A DNA stretch of 64,000 nucleotides from Leptospira venezuelensis. Its GTDB lineage: Bacteria > Spirochaetota > Leptospiria > Leptospirales > Leptospiraceae. The notes beneath the pieces were generated by a model. It saw only the letters and a program-made list of their open reading frames with translations, made no database searches and was not told where the DNA came from. This document shows positions 41,410 to 49,969 of the stretch, piece after piece. Both the position numbers and the translations under genes were made by a program. Position 1 is the first letter of the stretch. The number at the start of each line of letters is the position of its first letter. The DNA lies in NCBI RefSeq assembly GCF_002150035.1, contig NZ_NETS01000007.1:62001-126000 (forward strand). The letters run 5' to 3'.

Positions 41410-42336
41410 TTAACCCGCAAGGACAGCTACATGGGCTTCTACACTTTCGGCTAAAGCGTCTAGGTCATAGCCTCCTTCTAAGAAGGATATTGTTTTGGCG
41501 CCGATCTGTTTTGTTGCGGATAATATGAGTCGTGTGAATTCCGCGAATGCGTGTGTGCTTAGGTTCATACCTGCTAACGGATCTCGTCTGTGTCCATCAA
41601 ATCCAGCGGAAATTAATACATACTCAGGTTGGAATTCCAATATGGAAGGAACTACTGTTTCTTGGAAATAATGTAAGTATTCTTTATCCCCTGAACCCAT
41701 TGGTAATGGGATGTTTAATGTAAAGTTTTCTCCTTTGCCTTCTCCTTTTTCATGGACTGAACCTGTTCCGGGATAATATGGATATTGGTGAAGTGAAGTG
41801 AAGAATACTTTGTCTGAGTCGTAAAATATTTCTTGGGTTCCGTTTCCATGGTGAACATCCCAATCCAGTATATAAACTCTTTCTGTTCCTTGGGTAAGTA
41901 GATAGCCTGCAGTGATTGCAATATTATTCAGCAAACAGAAACCCATGGATCTTCCTGTTTCTGCATGATGTCCTGGTGGTCTTACAAGTGCGATCCCTGA
42001 TTCTATTTCATTGGATCTTATTTTATTTACGAGATCTACTCCGCTTCCTGCCGCTAAAAGTGCGGCATCAAAACTGGATTCTGAATAGGGTGTGTCTCCG
42101 TCGAAACTTCCTCTTTTGCCTTGAATGACTGAAAATCTTTCTCTATGTCTATGATTATGTACGGATTCGATCAATTCTAATGGTAGTCTGTTAGGTTTGA
42201 TCCAATGTAAGTCCTTAAAGTAGGAGGTCTTATGTAGTCGATTGAGTATGGATTCCAATCTTTGGGGTGATTCGGGGTGGAATGTTCCGGTATCATGCAA
42301 TAAAAACGTATCGTCATAGGCGTAGCCGAGTTTCAT
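41410..42336 (-). CDS. Histone-deacetylase-family (acetylpolyamine/AcuC-like) deacetylase
   Basis: The 308-aa product has the arginase/HDAC-fold motifs: HPESPQRLESI, RPPGHHAETGRSMGFCLLNN (catalytic His pair), YILDWDVHHGNGTQEIFY (zinc Asp and His), YPYYPGTG, LISAGFDGHRRDPLAGM (second zinc Asp) and the late FLEGGYDLDAL with the Gly-Gly-Tyr that activates the carbonyl. Bacterial members deacetylate acetyl-lysine, polyamines or other amides. The substrate is unknown. It stands alone between a small ORF and the DUF4015 gene. Confidence 0.92.
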   Translation of the reverse strand: MKLGYAYDDTFLLHDTGTFHPESPQRLESILNRLHKTSYFKDLHWIKPNRLPLELIESVHNHRHRERFSVIQGKRGSFDGDTPYSESSFDAALLAAGSGVDLVNKIRSNEIESGIALVRPPGHHAETGRSMGFCLLNNIAITAGYLLTQGTERVYILDWDVHHGNGTQEIFYDSDKVFFTSLHQYPYYPGTGSVHEKGEGKGENFTLNIPLPMGSGDKEYLHYFQETVVPSILEFQPEYVLISAGFDGHRRDPLAGMNLSTHAFAEFTRLILSATKQIGAKTISFLEGGYDLDALAESVEAHVAVLAG

Positions 42337-42352
42337 TTTCTTCTCCCGTTTT

Positions 42353-42370
42353 TTGTTGGAAGTCCTACAA
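42353..42370. repeat. GTAGGAG-type palindrome
   Basis: TTGTTGGAAGTCCTACAA, between divergent genes, about 60 bp before the DUF4015 gene. Confidence 0.5.
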
Positions 42371-42428
42371 AGAGGACAAGTAACTAGGTCTCCGGTTCGA
42401 TATTATATAGTAGTTCCGGAGTAAATTT

Positions 42429-43562
42429 GTGCGCAAACCGTTTTCACTTTTTCCTATCTTAGTTCTTACCGCTTTTCCGGTCTGTGCAGAGTTCACTTTA
42501 CCTTATCCAGAAAATTCGTCTAAGAAGGAAATTCCCGTTTTAGAATCTTCTCCAAATAGTAAAACCAAACTCCAATCAGCTTCTAAAGAGAAGGAGAAGA
42601 AGGAGATACGACTTTCTTCTAGAAACGTTTCAGAGGAAAGCGAAAAGGAAGCTCCTAAAGAGAAACTTAAAAAGTTTTTTACAAGACCTGCCAACAAGGG
42701 CAGCTATGGAGATCGCCCTAAATTCTATCGTGGCCTTTATGTGAATAATTCTTTGATCTCTGATAAGTCCCGAAAGAACGAATGGGAGTCTTTATTAAAA
42801 GATGCTTCAGGCTATGGGGTGAATGTTTTAGTGATCGATCTTCAGCCAAAAACTCCTTCTCCGGAAGAGATCTCTCGTATTAAGGAGTTAGGCTTTTATC
42901 CGGTGGGAAGGCTCGTTAATTTCGACGGTGGTCTCAAGACTAAGTATCCAAGTCCTGAAAGATTAAATTCTATTTTGGGTTATGTTAGAAAAGCATGTCT
43001 TTCCGGATTTCCGGAAGTTCAGCTGGATTATATTCGCTACGCGGATGTTACTGATATAGATCTTTCTTTGAAAGAAAAATATAGTAATATCAGCGAGATT
43101 GTAACTCGTATTCGCGGAGAAGCAAACCAATGTGAAAAGCTTCCATACTTAGGTGCGGATATCTTCGGTAGAATTCCTTTTAATAGAGACGATCAGATCG
43201 GGCAGAAGGTTGAAAACTTTGCCCAACTTGTAGATGTGATCTATCCCATGTTATATCCTTCGCATTTTTATGGCCAACCAGGTCGTATAGCAAATCCGTA
43301 CCAAACTGTTTATGATGGATTGAAGAACACTAGAAAAAGATCCTTATCTACTACGAAAGTTGTTGGTTGGATCCAGGGTTTTGGAATGAGTCTTGGTCCT
43401 TCCGGCAAATCTTTAAAAGATTATATTAAGGCCCAGATAGAAGCAAGCGTCGACAGCGATAGTGATGGCTTTGTTGTCTGGAATATTGTAGGAAAATACG
43501 GAGATACTTTTAGAGCGATCGAGGAAAGTATCCAAAGCGGTAAGTTGAAGTTAGAGGATTGA
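42429..43562 (+). CDS. DUF4015 putative glycoside hydrolase, exported
   Basis: The 377-aa product starts at GTG 42429 (SD CCGGAG) with a signal peptide (MRKPFSLFPILVLTAFPVCAEF). A Lys/Glu/Ser-rich linker follows (about 25-85), then a TIM-barrel-type domain (about 95-370). It contains RGLYVNNSLI, GVNVLVIDLQP, EVQLDYIRYAD (with the Asp/Tyr pair typical of this family), VDVIYPMLYPSHFYG and VVGWIQGFG. DUF4015 proteins are predicted glycoside hydrolases; the substrate is unknown. Confidence 0.85.
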   Translation: MRKPFSLFPILVLTAFPVCAEFTLPYPENSSKKEIPVLESSPNSKTKLQSASKEKEKKEIRLSSRNVSEESEKEAPKEKLKKFFTRPANKGSYGDRPKFYRGLYVNNSLISDKSRKNEWESLLKDASGYGVNVLVIDLQPKTPSPEEISRIKELGFYPVGRLVNFDGGLKTKYPSPERLNSILGYVRKACLSGFPEVQLDYIRYADVTDIDLSLKEKYSNISEIVTRIRGEANQCEKLPYLGADIFGRIPFNRDDQIGQKVENFAQLVDVIYPMLYPSHFYGQPGRIANPYQTVYDGLKNTRKRSLSTTKVVGWIQGFGMSLGPSGKSLKDYIKAQIEASVDSDSDGFVVWNIVGKYGDTFRAIEESIQSGKLKLED

Positions 43563-43579
43563 TGTAGGAGCTCCTACAT
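43562..43579. repeat. GTAGGAG-type palindrome
   Basis: ATGTAGGAGCTCCTACAT, a perfect 18-bp palindrome. It overlaps the final base of the DUF4015 stop codon and could act as a terminator stem. Confidence 0.65.
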
Positions 43580-43618
43580 TGCGGACTAAGCGAAGCGCCA
43601 AGTTCAGCGACTTCTTCC

Positions 43619-44896
43619 CTAAAGCCCTAGATCTTTCTCTAATATCAAAAGATCTTTATCCCCCGGAACATTCTTAGGTCTATGAAGTTTATAGGCTTGA
43701 ATGGATTCTACTGCTTTTGTTCTTAAGAAGTTTGCTTCTTCACTGATCGTAGTGGACTTTGCTCCACCTGAAAGTTCCATATATCTCTTACCGTATAGAA
43801 GTGAAGTCAATCTATGAAGTCTATAATCAGTGATATTATCCAGGCCCGCTTCTTTCAAAAGTTTCCCGGCAATCTCCCAAGATTTTTCTTGGCGATTTCT
43901 AAGTTTTGGCTCTTCTTCTGGAGAGATAGTTCCCTTAGGTCTTTTGCTGGAAGAGTAAGAAACATATAGTTTATAATAGGTCTCCGCACTTCTGATCAAA
44001 AGTTCATAATCTGTTTTGGAAAGTCTGAAACCTTCTCTAGCAACTTCTTGTGCTCTTTCCAATTCTTCCGGAACAAAACTGTTTTTCGAAAAGCTTGGGG
44101 CTTGGTCCGATTTACAATTTAAGAAAGAAACATATTCTCTGGAAAATCTAATAAAGTCTTGGTCTGAATCAAACCTGGATCTTTTTTTCCAAGCGGAAGA
44201 AAATTCTGCTCCAGCGCTCATTGGCAGAATGCCTGAACATACTGGTTCTTTGGAGTCAACTCCTGCCTCGTTCAAATACAACATTCCTAATCTGTAATGT
44301 GGTACAGGAGACATCGGATCTAAACGAATTGCTTTGCGAAAAGACTGGATCGCTTCTGGGATTTCATCTCTTGTGAAATGATAATCTCCGGTTTTACGTT
44401 CTACTAATGCAGGTCCGCTTAATTCCGAAGAGACCGGATAGGCAACGGTAAGAACCTTCTCCTTTGCCATCCCCAAATATCCGACACCTCTTAATTGTTT
44501 TCCTGTAAATGCAGTTTGGAAGATGGATTTAACTTCGATTTGTCCTACGATACTTCCGTCTTTGAATGTCTCATGATCGAAATCTTTTTCGATCAAATAG
44601 AGAATTTGCCCCGGGCGAATTCCCGGATCGTAATGCACTTTTACAGTGACTATATCTGGTCTTGTATCGTATCCTAATTCGAAACTTTTGTATTTCCCTT
44701 CATATTCGATTGGTTTTACCTTATCGAACATAATGGTCTCCCCGACTAAGACCATTTTTTCTTTTCTGGGCATTCCATCTTTTCCCGTGTTTTTAGGCAT
44801 TCCTATATCTCGGAACGCATACACGAATTCTTTGGAGAAGATAGAAGAGGAAAAAGCGCAGAGTAATAGAATGATTACTGGTCGGGTTAGGGCCAT
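43619..44896 (-). CDS. Exported protein with TPR motif
   Basis: The 425-aa product from ATG 44896 starts MALTRPVIILLLCAFSSSIFSKEF, a signal peptide. The N-terminal 140 residues are strand-rich (DIVTVKVHYDPGIRPGQILYLIEKDFDHETFKDGSIVGQIEVKSIF) and could bind a ligand or partner. A TPR unit follows (RDEIPEAIQSFRKAIRLDPMSPVPHYRLGMLYLNEAG, about 185-220), then a long helical C-terminus. A longer frame from 44929 only adds non-signal residues. Family not recognised. Confidence 0.75.
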   Translation of the reverse strand: MALTRPVIILLLCAFSSSIFSKEFVYAFRDIGMPKNTGKDGMPRKEKMVLVGETIMFDKVKPIEYEGKYKSFELGYDTRPDIVTVKVHYDPGIRPGQILYLIEKDFDHETFKDGSIVGQIEVKSIFQTAFTGKQLRGVGYLGMAKEKVLTVAYPVSSELSGPALVERKTGDYHFTRDEIPEAIQSFRKAIRLDPMSPVPHYRLGMLYLNEAGVDSKEPVCSGILPMSAGAEFSSAWKKRSRFDSDQDFIRFSREYVSFLNCKSDQAPSFSKNSFVPEELERAQEVAREGFRLSKTDYELLIRSAETYYKLYVSYSSSKRPKGTISPEEEPKLRNRQEKSWEIAGKLLKEAGLDNITDYRLHRLTSLLYGKRYMELSGGAKSTTISEEANFLRTKAVESIQAYKLHRPKNVPGDKDLLILEKDLGL

Positions 44897-45023
44897 GGTT
44901 TTATTTTCGGCCGGATTGGAGCCGACCAATATAAGAATTTAAACTATTTCGACGGAGATTGAATCTTTAATTTGAGATACAATCTATAAATTTAAGGTTT
45001 GGGGCAACTCCCTCACATACGTT

Positions 45024-45100
45024 CGGGCCGCGCTGCTACGGGCTACGCGTTCGCTTCGGTCCTTCGGACTAAACCCTGCGCATCGCTGTCGCAGGGACCC
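45024..45100 (+). repeat. Multi-branched structured element, copy C
   Basis: Carries GCGCTGCTACGGGCT, hairpin GTCC-TTC-GGAC (45059-45062/45066-45069), CTAAACCC pairing with GGG, and a terminal stem CCCTGCG/CGCAGGG (45074-45080/45090-45096). Linkers GGACTAAA and CGCATCGCTG match copies A, B and D. The rest of this roughly 490-bp gap holds GTAGGAG palindromes and a partial long repeat. Confidence 0.6.
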
Positions 45101-45126
45101 GAGTGATGCTGATTAAACTTTCCTAA

Positions 45127-45141
45127 TGTAGGAGTTCCTAC
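45127..45141. repeat. GTAGGAG-type palindrome
   Basis: TGTAGGAGTTCCTAC, between the structured element C and the partial long repeat. Confidence 0.5.
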
Positions 45142-45269
45142 TTTGGCTGTAAATCGCCCCCACCCAATCCCGCGACCCATAGGAAGTGGGATTCCCGAAA
45201 GGGTAGCTGAGCAAAGCGAAGCTAAAGTTTAAATCAAACAAGCTGCAACATGTCGGACAGAAACGATTC

Positions 45270-45373
45270 GGGAGGGGGGAGTGGTTCGTGGGAGAGCGTT
45301 TACACGCCTATCATAAAATCCTTATTTCGTCAACGAAATCCTCTGCATCAAATTCATGTAGGAACTCCAACAT
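45270..45373 (+). repeat. Long interspersed repeat, copy 3 (5'-truncated or diverged)
   Basis: Shares GGGAGGGGGGAGTGG, TTCGTGGGAGAGCG, CCTATCAT, and the closing TGTAGGAACTCCAACAT (45357-45373). The left boundary palindrome is not recognisable. Confidence 0.6.
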
Positions 45374-45416
45374 CTCAACCCCTCCATGTCTTTGTGCTTC
45401 TGCATAAGAATTAAGT

Positions 45417-46121
45417 TTAGGCTAATATCTGACTAAAGTCCTGGATCACCTGATACTTATGTTCAGCTTGAGGATGGTTCCCCGGACGAGAAACTATAAT
45501 AGGTCTGACTCCCGCCTGGGTTGCTGCATCTGCTTCTTCCTTTATGTCTGTGAAGAATACGATAGAGCTTGGTGACAGAGAAAGTTTTTCGGCTATTTTT
45601 ATATAACTTGAAGCTTCCTTTTTCCCTCCCACTGCAGTATCGAAATAATTTTCGAAATATACAGTAAGATCTCCTGCTTCACAATATTTATAGATTAAGA
45701 CCTGGGCTTCTACACTTCCAGAAGAATAAACTGCCGCACGTTTTCCTGATTTTTTGATCCTTTCTAAAAAGGGAGGGACGTCTGAGAAGATTGTACTCTT
45801 TAATTCCCCAGATTCATATCCTTTCTTCCAGATTCTTCCTTGGATCTCTTTCAAAATCCCTAATTTACGATCTTTAGATACTAGGTATTTGCAAAATTTG
45901 GAAAGTGATTCTGGAGATTCGGAAACTTCTTCCGTATATTCCTTCTCATTTTTAGAAGCAATAATGAGTTCCTCGGCGAAGCCTGTTTCCGCCGAGGTTT
46001 CAGAGAAGAATGATTGGAAGTTTTGGACCGAGTAGGGGAATAAAACCTTATGCACGAATTCAATCGGCGTAGTTGTTCCCTCTATATCGAATAAATATAA
46101 CTCGGTGTTTTCTTTTTCCAA
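45417..46121 (-). CDS. mtnC: Enolase-phosphatase E1 of methionine salvage
   Basis: The 234-aa HAD-superfamily enzyme starts YLFDIEGTTTPIEFVHKVLFPYS, the MtnC form of HAD motif I (DIEGT). Motif II lies in AAVYSSGSVEAQVLIYKY and motif III/IV in FFTDIKEEADAATQAGVRPIIVSRPGN. It enolises and dephosphorylates 2,3-diketo-5-methylthiopentyl-1-phosphate. It starts with TTG directly after the MFS stop (TAATTG), with AAAGGA 8 nt upstream, so translation is coupled. No other methionine-salvage gene is in the window. Confidence 0.93.
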   Translation of the reverse strand: MEKENTELYLFDIEGTTTPIEFVHKVLFPYSVQNFQSFFSETSAETGFAEELIIASKNEKEYTEEVSESPESLSKFCKYLVSKDRKLGILKEIQGRIWKKGYESGELKSTIFSDVPPFLERIKKSGKRAAVYSSGSVEAQVLIYKYCEAGDLTVYFENYFDTAVGGKKEASSYIKIAEKLSLSPSSIVFFTDIKEEADAATQAGVRPIIVSRPGNHPQAEHKYQVIQDFSQILA

Positions 46122-47507
46122 TTAAGCAGTCCTTTTGATCCTTCCAGCTTCTGCTGCCAATTCTTCATGCATTTTTTGTTCGTCGTGTTTGAAATTTTTC
46201 AGGATATAGAGCCATGCGAGTCCGCAAGGTATCCAGAAAAGTATCGCGATCGTAAATGCTTGTGTTCTATCCGGCAATACTGTAAGGATTAATGCTGCCA
46301 TTGCAGGTCCAAGCCCATTTCCTAAATTGTCCGTAAGATTATAAAGAGCAAACATGGACGATCTACTTTTAGGAGGATTCACATTCATGATCAGCGCTCT
46401 TACGTTCGGTCCGGTCACAGAGATGATGATCCCCGTTAGTATATTAATGAAAATGAATGCAGAGCTTCCTGCAACACTTCCCGCGTGTAATAGATACACA
46501 GTAGGAAGGATCCCGATAAGGATCATACTACCGCAGAAGATTGGTAATAATGTTTTATTAGTGTCGTATATTTTTTGGCCAACAACCCCACCAAAGAATG
46601 TTCCTATAAAGATCCCTACTGCCGCAAAGATCACCATAGCGGAAGCAGAATCTTTAGGCATTCCATAATGGAACTCATAATAATCATTCAAGAATACAAA
46701 GAATACCCCCCAAGGCACACAACCTGGGATACCTTGCATGAAGATACCTATATTGGTTTTGGTGGAGAATAGAGTTTTGATATCCTTCCATGTTAAACGA
46801 ACAGTTTCTGAGTTTACGTCGGTGGATATATTCACCAATTCCTTCTCTTTTCCCCCTCTTGCAGGTTCTTTACAGAATAATCCGTAAACTAACATGAATA
46901 AGAAAGAAGGAGCAGCCATATAAATAAAACTGTCTCTCCATCCGTTGATTGGATCAGAGGTACCGAAAGTTCCTCCTACCATTTGGCCTAGGCCGACTCC
47001 TAATCCCATGGAAAGAGATAAATATCCCGCTGCGGTGGAACGTGACTTGTCAGAAAAATAATCCGCCACTAAGGAGAATAAAAGAGGGAAACTTCCTCCT
47101 AAGCCGAAACCTGTTAGAGTTCTGAGGATTAAAAATTCTTCGTAGTTTCTTGCGAATCCGGAAAGTAGGCAAGGGATCTCTCCCAGTAATACAGTTCCGA
47201 TAACCAAAGGTTTTCTAGGAAATCTTTGAGTAAGATAACCCATATAAACCGAAACCAGTCCTCCTAAAACGAAGAAGCAGATTGGGATGAGTCCTCCCAA
47301 TTTCCAATCGATCTCTTGTTGATCAGTTATCCCGAACGAGCCTGCAATATTTCTGAGATTCGGTGCGATCAGGTTTTGGTCCGCGAATAGAAAGAAGGCC
47401 ATTCCCATGATCATCCAAAAGGCGAGGATCGCGTTTCCTCCATGGGCGGCAAGTTCGCCTAATCCGAAATATCGAAGCAGGCTTTTTTCCGAGGTCGGTT
47501 GAGACAT
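46122..47507 (-). CDS. MFS transporter
   Basis: The 461-aa product from ATG 47507 (SD GGAGAG) has 12 predicted membrane helices. It carries the MFS loop 2-3 signature GGLVSVYMGYLTQRFPRKP and a TGFGLGGSFPLLFSLVADYF segment. A longer frame adds 56 residues without signal or SD. The layout is like sphingolipid/spinster-type or sugar-type carriers, but the substrate cannot be stated. It is followed immediately by mtnC. Confidence 0.86.
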   Translation of the reverse strand: MSQPTSEKSLLRYFGLGELAAHGGNAILAFWMIMGMAFFLFADQNLIAPNLRNIAGSFGITDQQEIDWKLGGLIPICFFVLGGLVSVYMGYLTQRFPRKPLVIGTVLLGEIPCLLSGFARNYEEFLILRTLTGFGLGGSFPLLFSLVADYFSDKSRSTAAGYLSLSMGLGVGLGQMVGGTFGTSDPINGWRDSFIYMAAPSFLFMLVYGLFCKEPARGGKEKELVNISTDVNSETVRLTWKDIKTLFSTKTNIGIFMQGIPGCVPWGVFFVFLNDYYEFHYGMPKDSASAMVIFAAVGIFIGTFFGGVVGQKIYDTNKTLLPIFCGSMILIGILPTVYLLHAGSVAGSSAFIFINILTGIIISVTGPNVRALIMNVNPPKSRSSMFALYNLTDNLGNGLGPAMAALILTVLPDRTQAFTIAILFWIPCGLAWLYILKNFKHDEQKMHEELAAEAGRIKRTA

Positions 47508-47768
47508 CCAATTCTCTCCACTATGTTTCTGTTTGATGTCGGCTTCTATAAGAAGCACGTAAAGCGACAGATTGGTGAGGGGAAAAGGAATCGGCAACGA
47601 AAATGTGATTTTACTGTCGGAGGTTTGAGAGAAAGAGAGGTCCGATTTTGACCTAGAACATCCTCTTTCTTCCATTTTGGAATAAATACTTGACCCGACG
47701 TTTACTTGTCTATAGCTTCGGTCCGACTACGAGGGCTATTGCCCCTAACCTAGATGGAGCCAAACAGC

Positions 47769-48719
47769 ATGGCCTACCAACATAAAGAGTTCTTCTTCCA
47801 ATCTTCCAGAGACAATACCAAATTATACGGTCAAGCATGGACCAAATCCGGAGCCAATCGTGTAATTGTTTTTTGTCATGGATTCGGAGAGCATAGTGGT
47901 AGGTATTCTAACCTCATCCAATATTTTAAAGATAGTGATGTTAATTTTTACGGTTTGGACCTAAGAGGTCACGGAAAATCAGAAGGTAAAAGAGGACATG
48001 CATCCGGTTTTGAAGCATTTGTGGATGATTTAGCTGACTTCGTGCAAGAGGTCCGTAAAAGAGAACATAGGGATAAGATCCTACTTTTAGGACATTCCAT
48101 GGGAGGAGTAGTCGTCATTCGCTACGCCTTGGAAGGTATCAACCAAGATTATATCTATGGTGTGGTAGCTTGCTCTTCTGCATTAAAAATTCCTACTACT
48201 CCATTCCAAAGATTCCAGATCTCTGTGGCTGGCTTCTTACGCAAGATTGCACCTTCTACCACCTTGGATGCAAACCTGGATACAAATTTGGTGAGTAGAG
48301 ATCCAGAAGTTGTTCAGGCCTATATCGATGATCCAATGGTTCACGGTAAAGTTTCATTCTCCATGGGTTATGAATTGTTCCAGCAAGGAGCAATTGCAAA
48401 TAGAAAGGCCGGGATCTTAAGGACTCCTATTTTAATTTTACATGGTTTAGCGGATGGGATCGCCGATCCTGCAGGAAGTTTAGAATTTTATAATCATTTG
48501 GTTTATAAGAATAAAAGAATGAAAACCTATAAAGGTTTTTACCATGAACTTATGAATGAACCTGCTGGAGAAAGAGAGAAGGTCCTAAAGGATATCAAAG
48601 AATTCATGGATTCTCTGGTGCCGGAAAGAGCTAAGTCTGCTCCCAAAAAGGCTAGCGCTAAGAAATCTGCCAAATCGAAACCCTCTCCTAAAAAGAAGGC
48701 AGTCGCAAAGAAAAAGTAA
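47769..48719 (+). CDS. Alpha/beta-hydrolase, monoacylglycerol-lipase type, with Lys-rich tail
   Basis: The 316-aa product from ATG 47769 (SD GGAG, 9 nt) contains VIVFCHGFGEHSGRYSNLIQYF (oxyanion region), GLDLRGHGKSEGKRGH, nucleophile LLLGHSMGGVVVIRYA, Asp in LHGLADGIADP and His in KGFYHELMNEP. This set is typical of monoacylglycerol lipase. The C-terminus carries a Lys/Ala/Ser/Pro-rich tail (about 286-316, ending KPSPKKKAVAKKK) that parallels the tail of Lon. The lipid substrate is likely but unproven. Confidence 0.88.
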   Translation: MAYQHKEFFFQSSRDNTKLYGQAWTKSGANRVIVFCHGFGEHSGRYSNLIQYFKDSDVNFYGLDLRGHGKSEGKRGHASGFEAFVDDLADFVQEVRKREHRDKILLLGHSMGGVVVIRYALEGINQDYIYGVVACSSALKIPTTPFQRFQISVAGFLRKIAPSTTLDANLDTNLVSRDPEVVQAYIDDPMVHGKVSFSMGYELFQQGAIANRKAGILRTPILILHGLADGIADPAGSLEFYNHLVYKNKRMKTYKGFYHELMNEPAGEREKVLKDIKEFMDSLVPERAKSAPKKASAKKSAKSKPSPKKKAVAKKK

Positions 48720-48729
48720 TTTTGGTCGG

Positions 48730-48747
48730 ATGTTGGAGTTCCAACAT
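48730..48747. repeat. GTTGGAG-type palindrome
   Basis: ATGTTGGA-GT-TCCAACAT begins 11 nt after the lipase stop. It is the last copy of the family in the window. Confidence 0.55.
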
Positions 48748-48766
48748 CCATCAAATGAACAAATCC

Positions 48767-48795
48767 AAGCCTGGTGTGCACCAGGCTTTCTTATT
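48767..48795 (+). terminator. Rho-independent terminator after the lipase gene
   Basis: A 10-bp stem, AAGCCTGGTG/CACCAGGCTT, with a tiny loop, followed by TTTCTTATTTATT. Confidence 0.8.
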
Positions 48796-49820
48796 TATTC
48801 CTTTCTCAATCTATAAGTGATCGTAAACGAAAGGAAGAATAAGAAAGAAAGTATCCCGATTACGCCATAAATCGTTTTTTCAGTCGAAACGAATATGCTG
48901 CCATTATTGATCTCTCTTTCTTGGTTTGCTGTCTCGTTAATTGGTTCTCCTCCGATCACTGAAAGAGTGATCTCATACTGAGGACCCGCATAACTGACTA
49001 TATTCGAATTTACATCAGGCGGAGCGTCTACAGAAACAGGGCGTGTTCCCTTCTGGCCAATAAAAGAAACCTGCATATCCTTAGGTTTAGAAAAGATTAC
49101 CTTCTCTCCTTCTTGGTTCTCGAATAATAATCTATCCTTAAATTGAGTAGGAGATAAATTATTAGAAGGGATCACATAACTCACGAATAGTTGAGAAGTT
49201 CCCGGAAGAATTGCCCTATCGATCACCCAACCGTTTTTCCCTTTAGTCAATTGGATAGGGATCGCCATCTTATTGGTACTTTGTGTCAACTGAGCGCTTA
49301 CTTCTAACGCTCCCTCTGGAACATAAACTTCCAAAGGATCATTAGGATTTTGAAAACTTTTAGGCGGGATTGTATTATTAGTAAGAATAGATACTTTAGA
49401 AATTACTAATGCTTCTTTTTCTCTTACTACTTGAAGAAGGGACTTTGTTTTAACTACTGAACGATCTAATGTTTTATCATAGACTGTGACCTCTTGGGGG
49501 CGGGACCTCATCATAGGTACCGGAGGGATCATCTTATTATAATTTACTCCATTATAAGTCACTTGGAGAAGGATCGGTAATCCATCTGGAGCATTGATCT
49601 TAGGAAGTTTGAAACTTCCTCTTACTGGACCCTGGTCAGGAAGAGGTAAAGGCATCATCTGTCTTTCCAAAGCGAAAAGACGGATCCCTTCTGCGGAGCC
49701 TGGTCCGCCTGTGCTTCCGTTTTTGAGGACAATCTGTAGTTCAAGTTCCTCCCCAAACAAGGGAGATAGGCTAAAACATATAAAAAGAGAAAAGAATAGG
49801 ATTAGAAATTTATTCTGCAT
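48795..49820 (-). CDS. Exported, membrane-anchored protein of unknown function
   Basis: The 341-aa product has a signal peptide (about 1-23, FSLSPLFGEE), a long beta-rich extracytoplasmic region and one C-terminal membrane helix (about 315-335, TIYGVIGILSFLFFLSFTITY) ending in a basic tail (RLRKE), giving type I topology. No Cys or catalytic motif is seen. The strand pattern (EVTVYDKTLDRSVVKTKSLLQV) suggests immunoglobulin-like or surface-binding domains. Family unknown. It is divergent from the EEP gene with about 150 bp of sequence. Confidence 0.75.
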   Translation of the reverse strand: MQNKFLILFFSLFICFSLSPLFGEELELQIVLKNGSTGGPGSAEGIRLFALERQMMPLPLPDQGPVRGSFKLPKINAPDGLPILLQVTYNGVNYNKMIPPVPMMRSRPQEVTVYDKTLDRSVVKTKSLLQVVREKEALVISKVSILTNNTIPPKSFQNPNDPLEVYVPEGALEVSAQLTQSTNKMAIPIQLTKGKNGWVIDRAILPGTSQLFVSYVIPSNNLSPTQFKDRLLFENQEGEKVIFSKPKDMQVSFIGQKGTRPVSVDAPPDVNSNIVSYAGPQYEITLSVIGGEPINETANQEREINNGSIFVSTEKTIYGVIGILSFLFFLSFTITYRLRKE

Positions 49821-49969
49821 GGGACCGATTCCAATGTTTCTTATCCCCTGAAAAAGGGAAAGTCTTTCCGTCTTGATTCTTGTATCCGAAAACTCTAAAA
49901 TTGTGGACGAATGTGGGGAATTTCGTTAGAAAGGAAGGCCAAGAGTGATATAAATAGAAAGAGGCCGCC

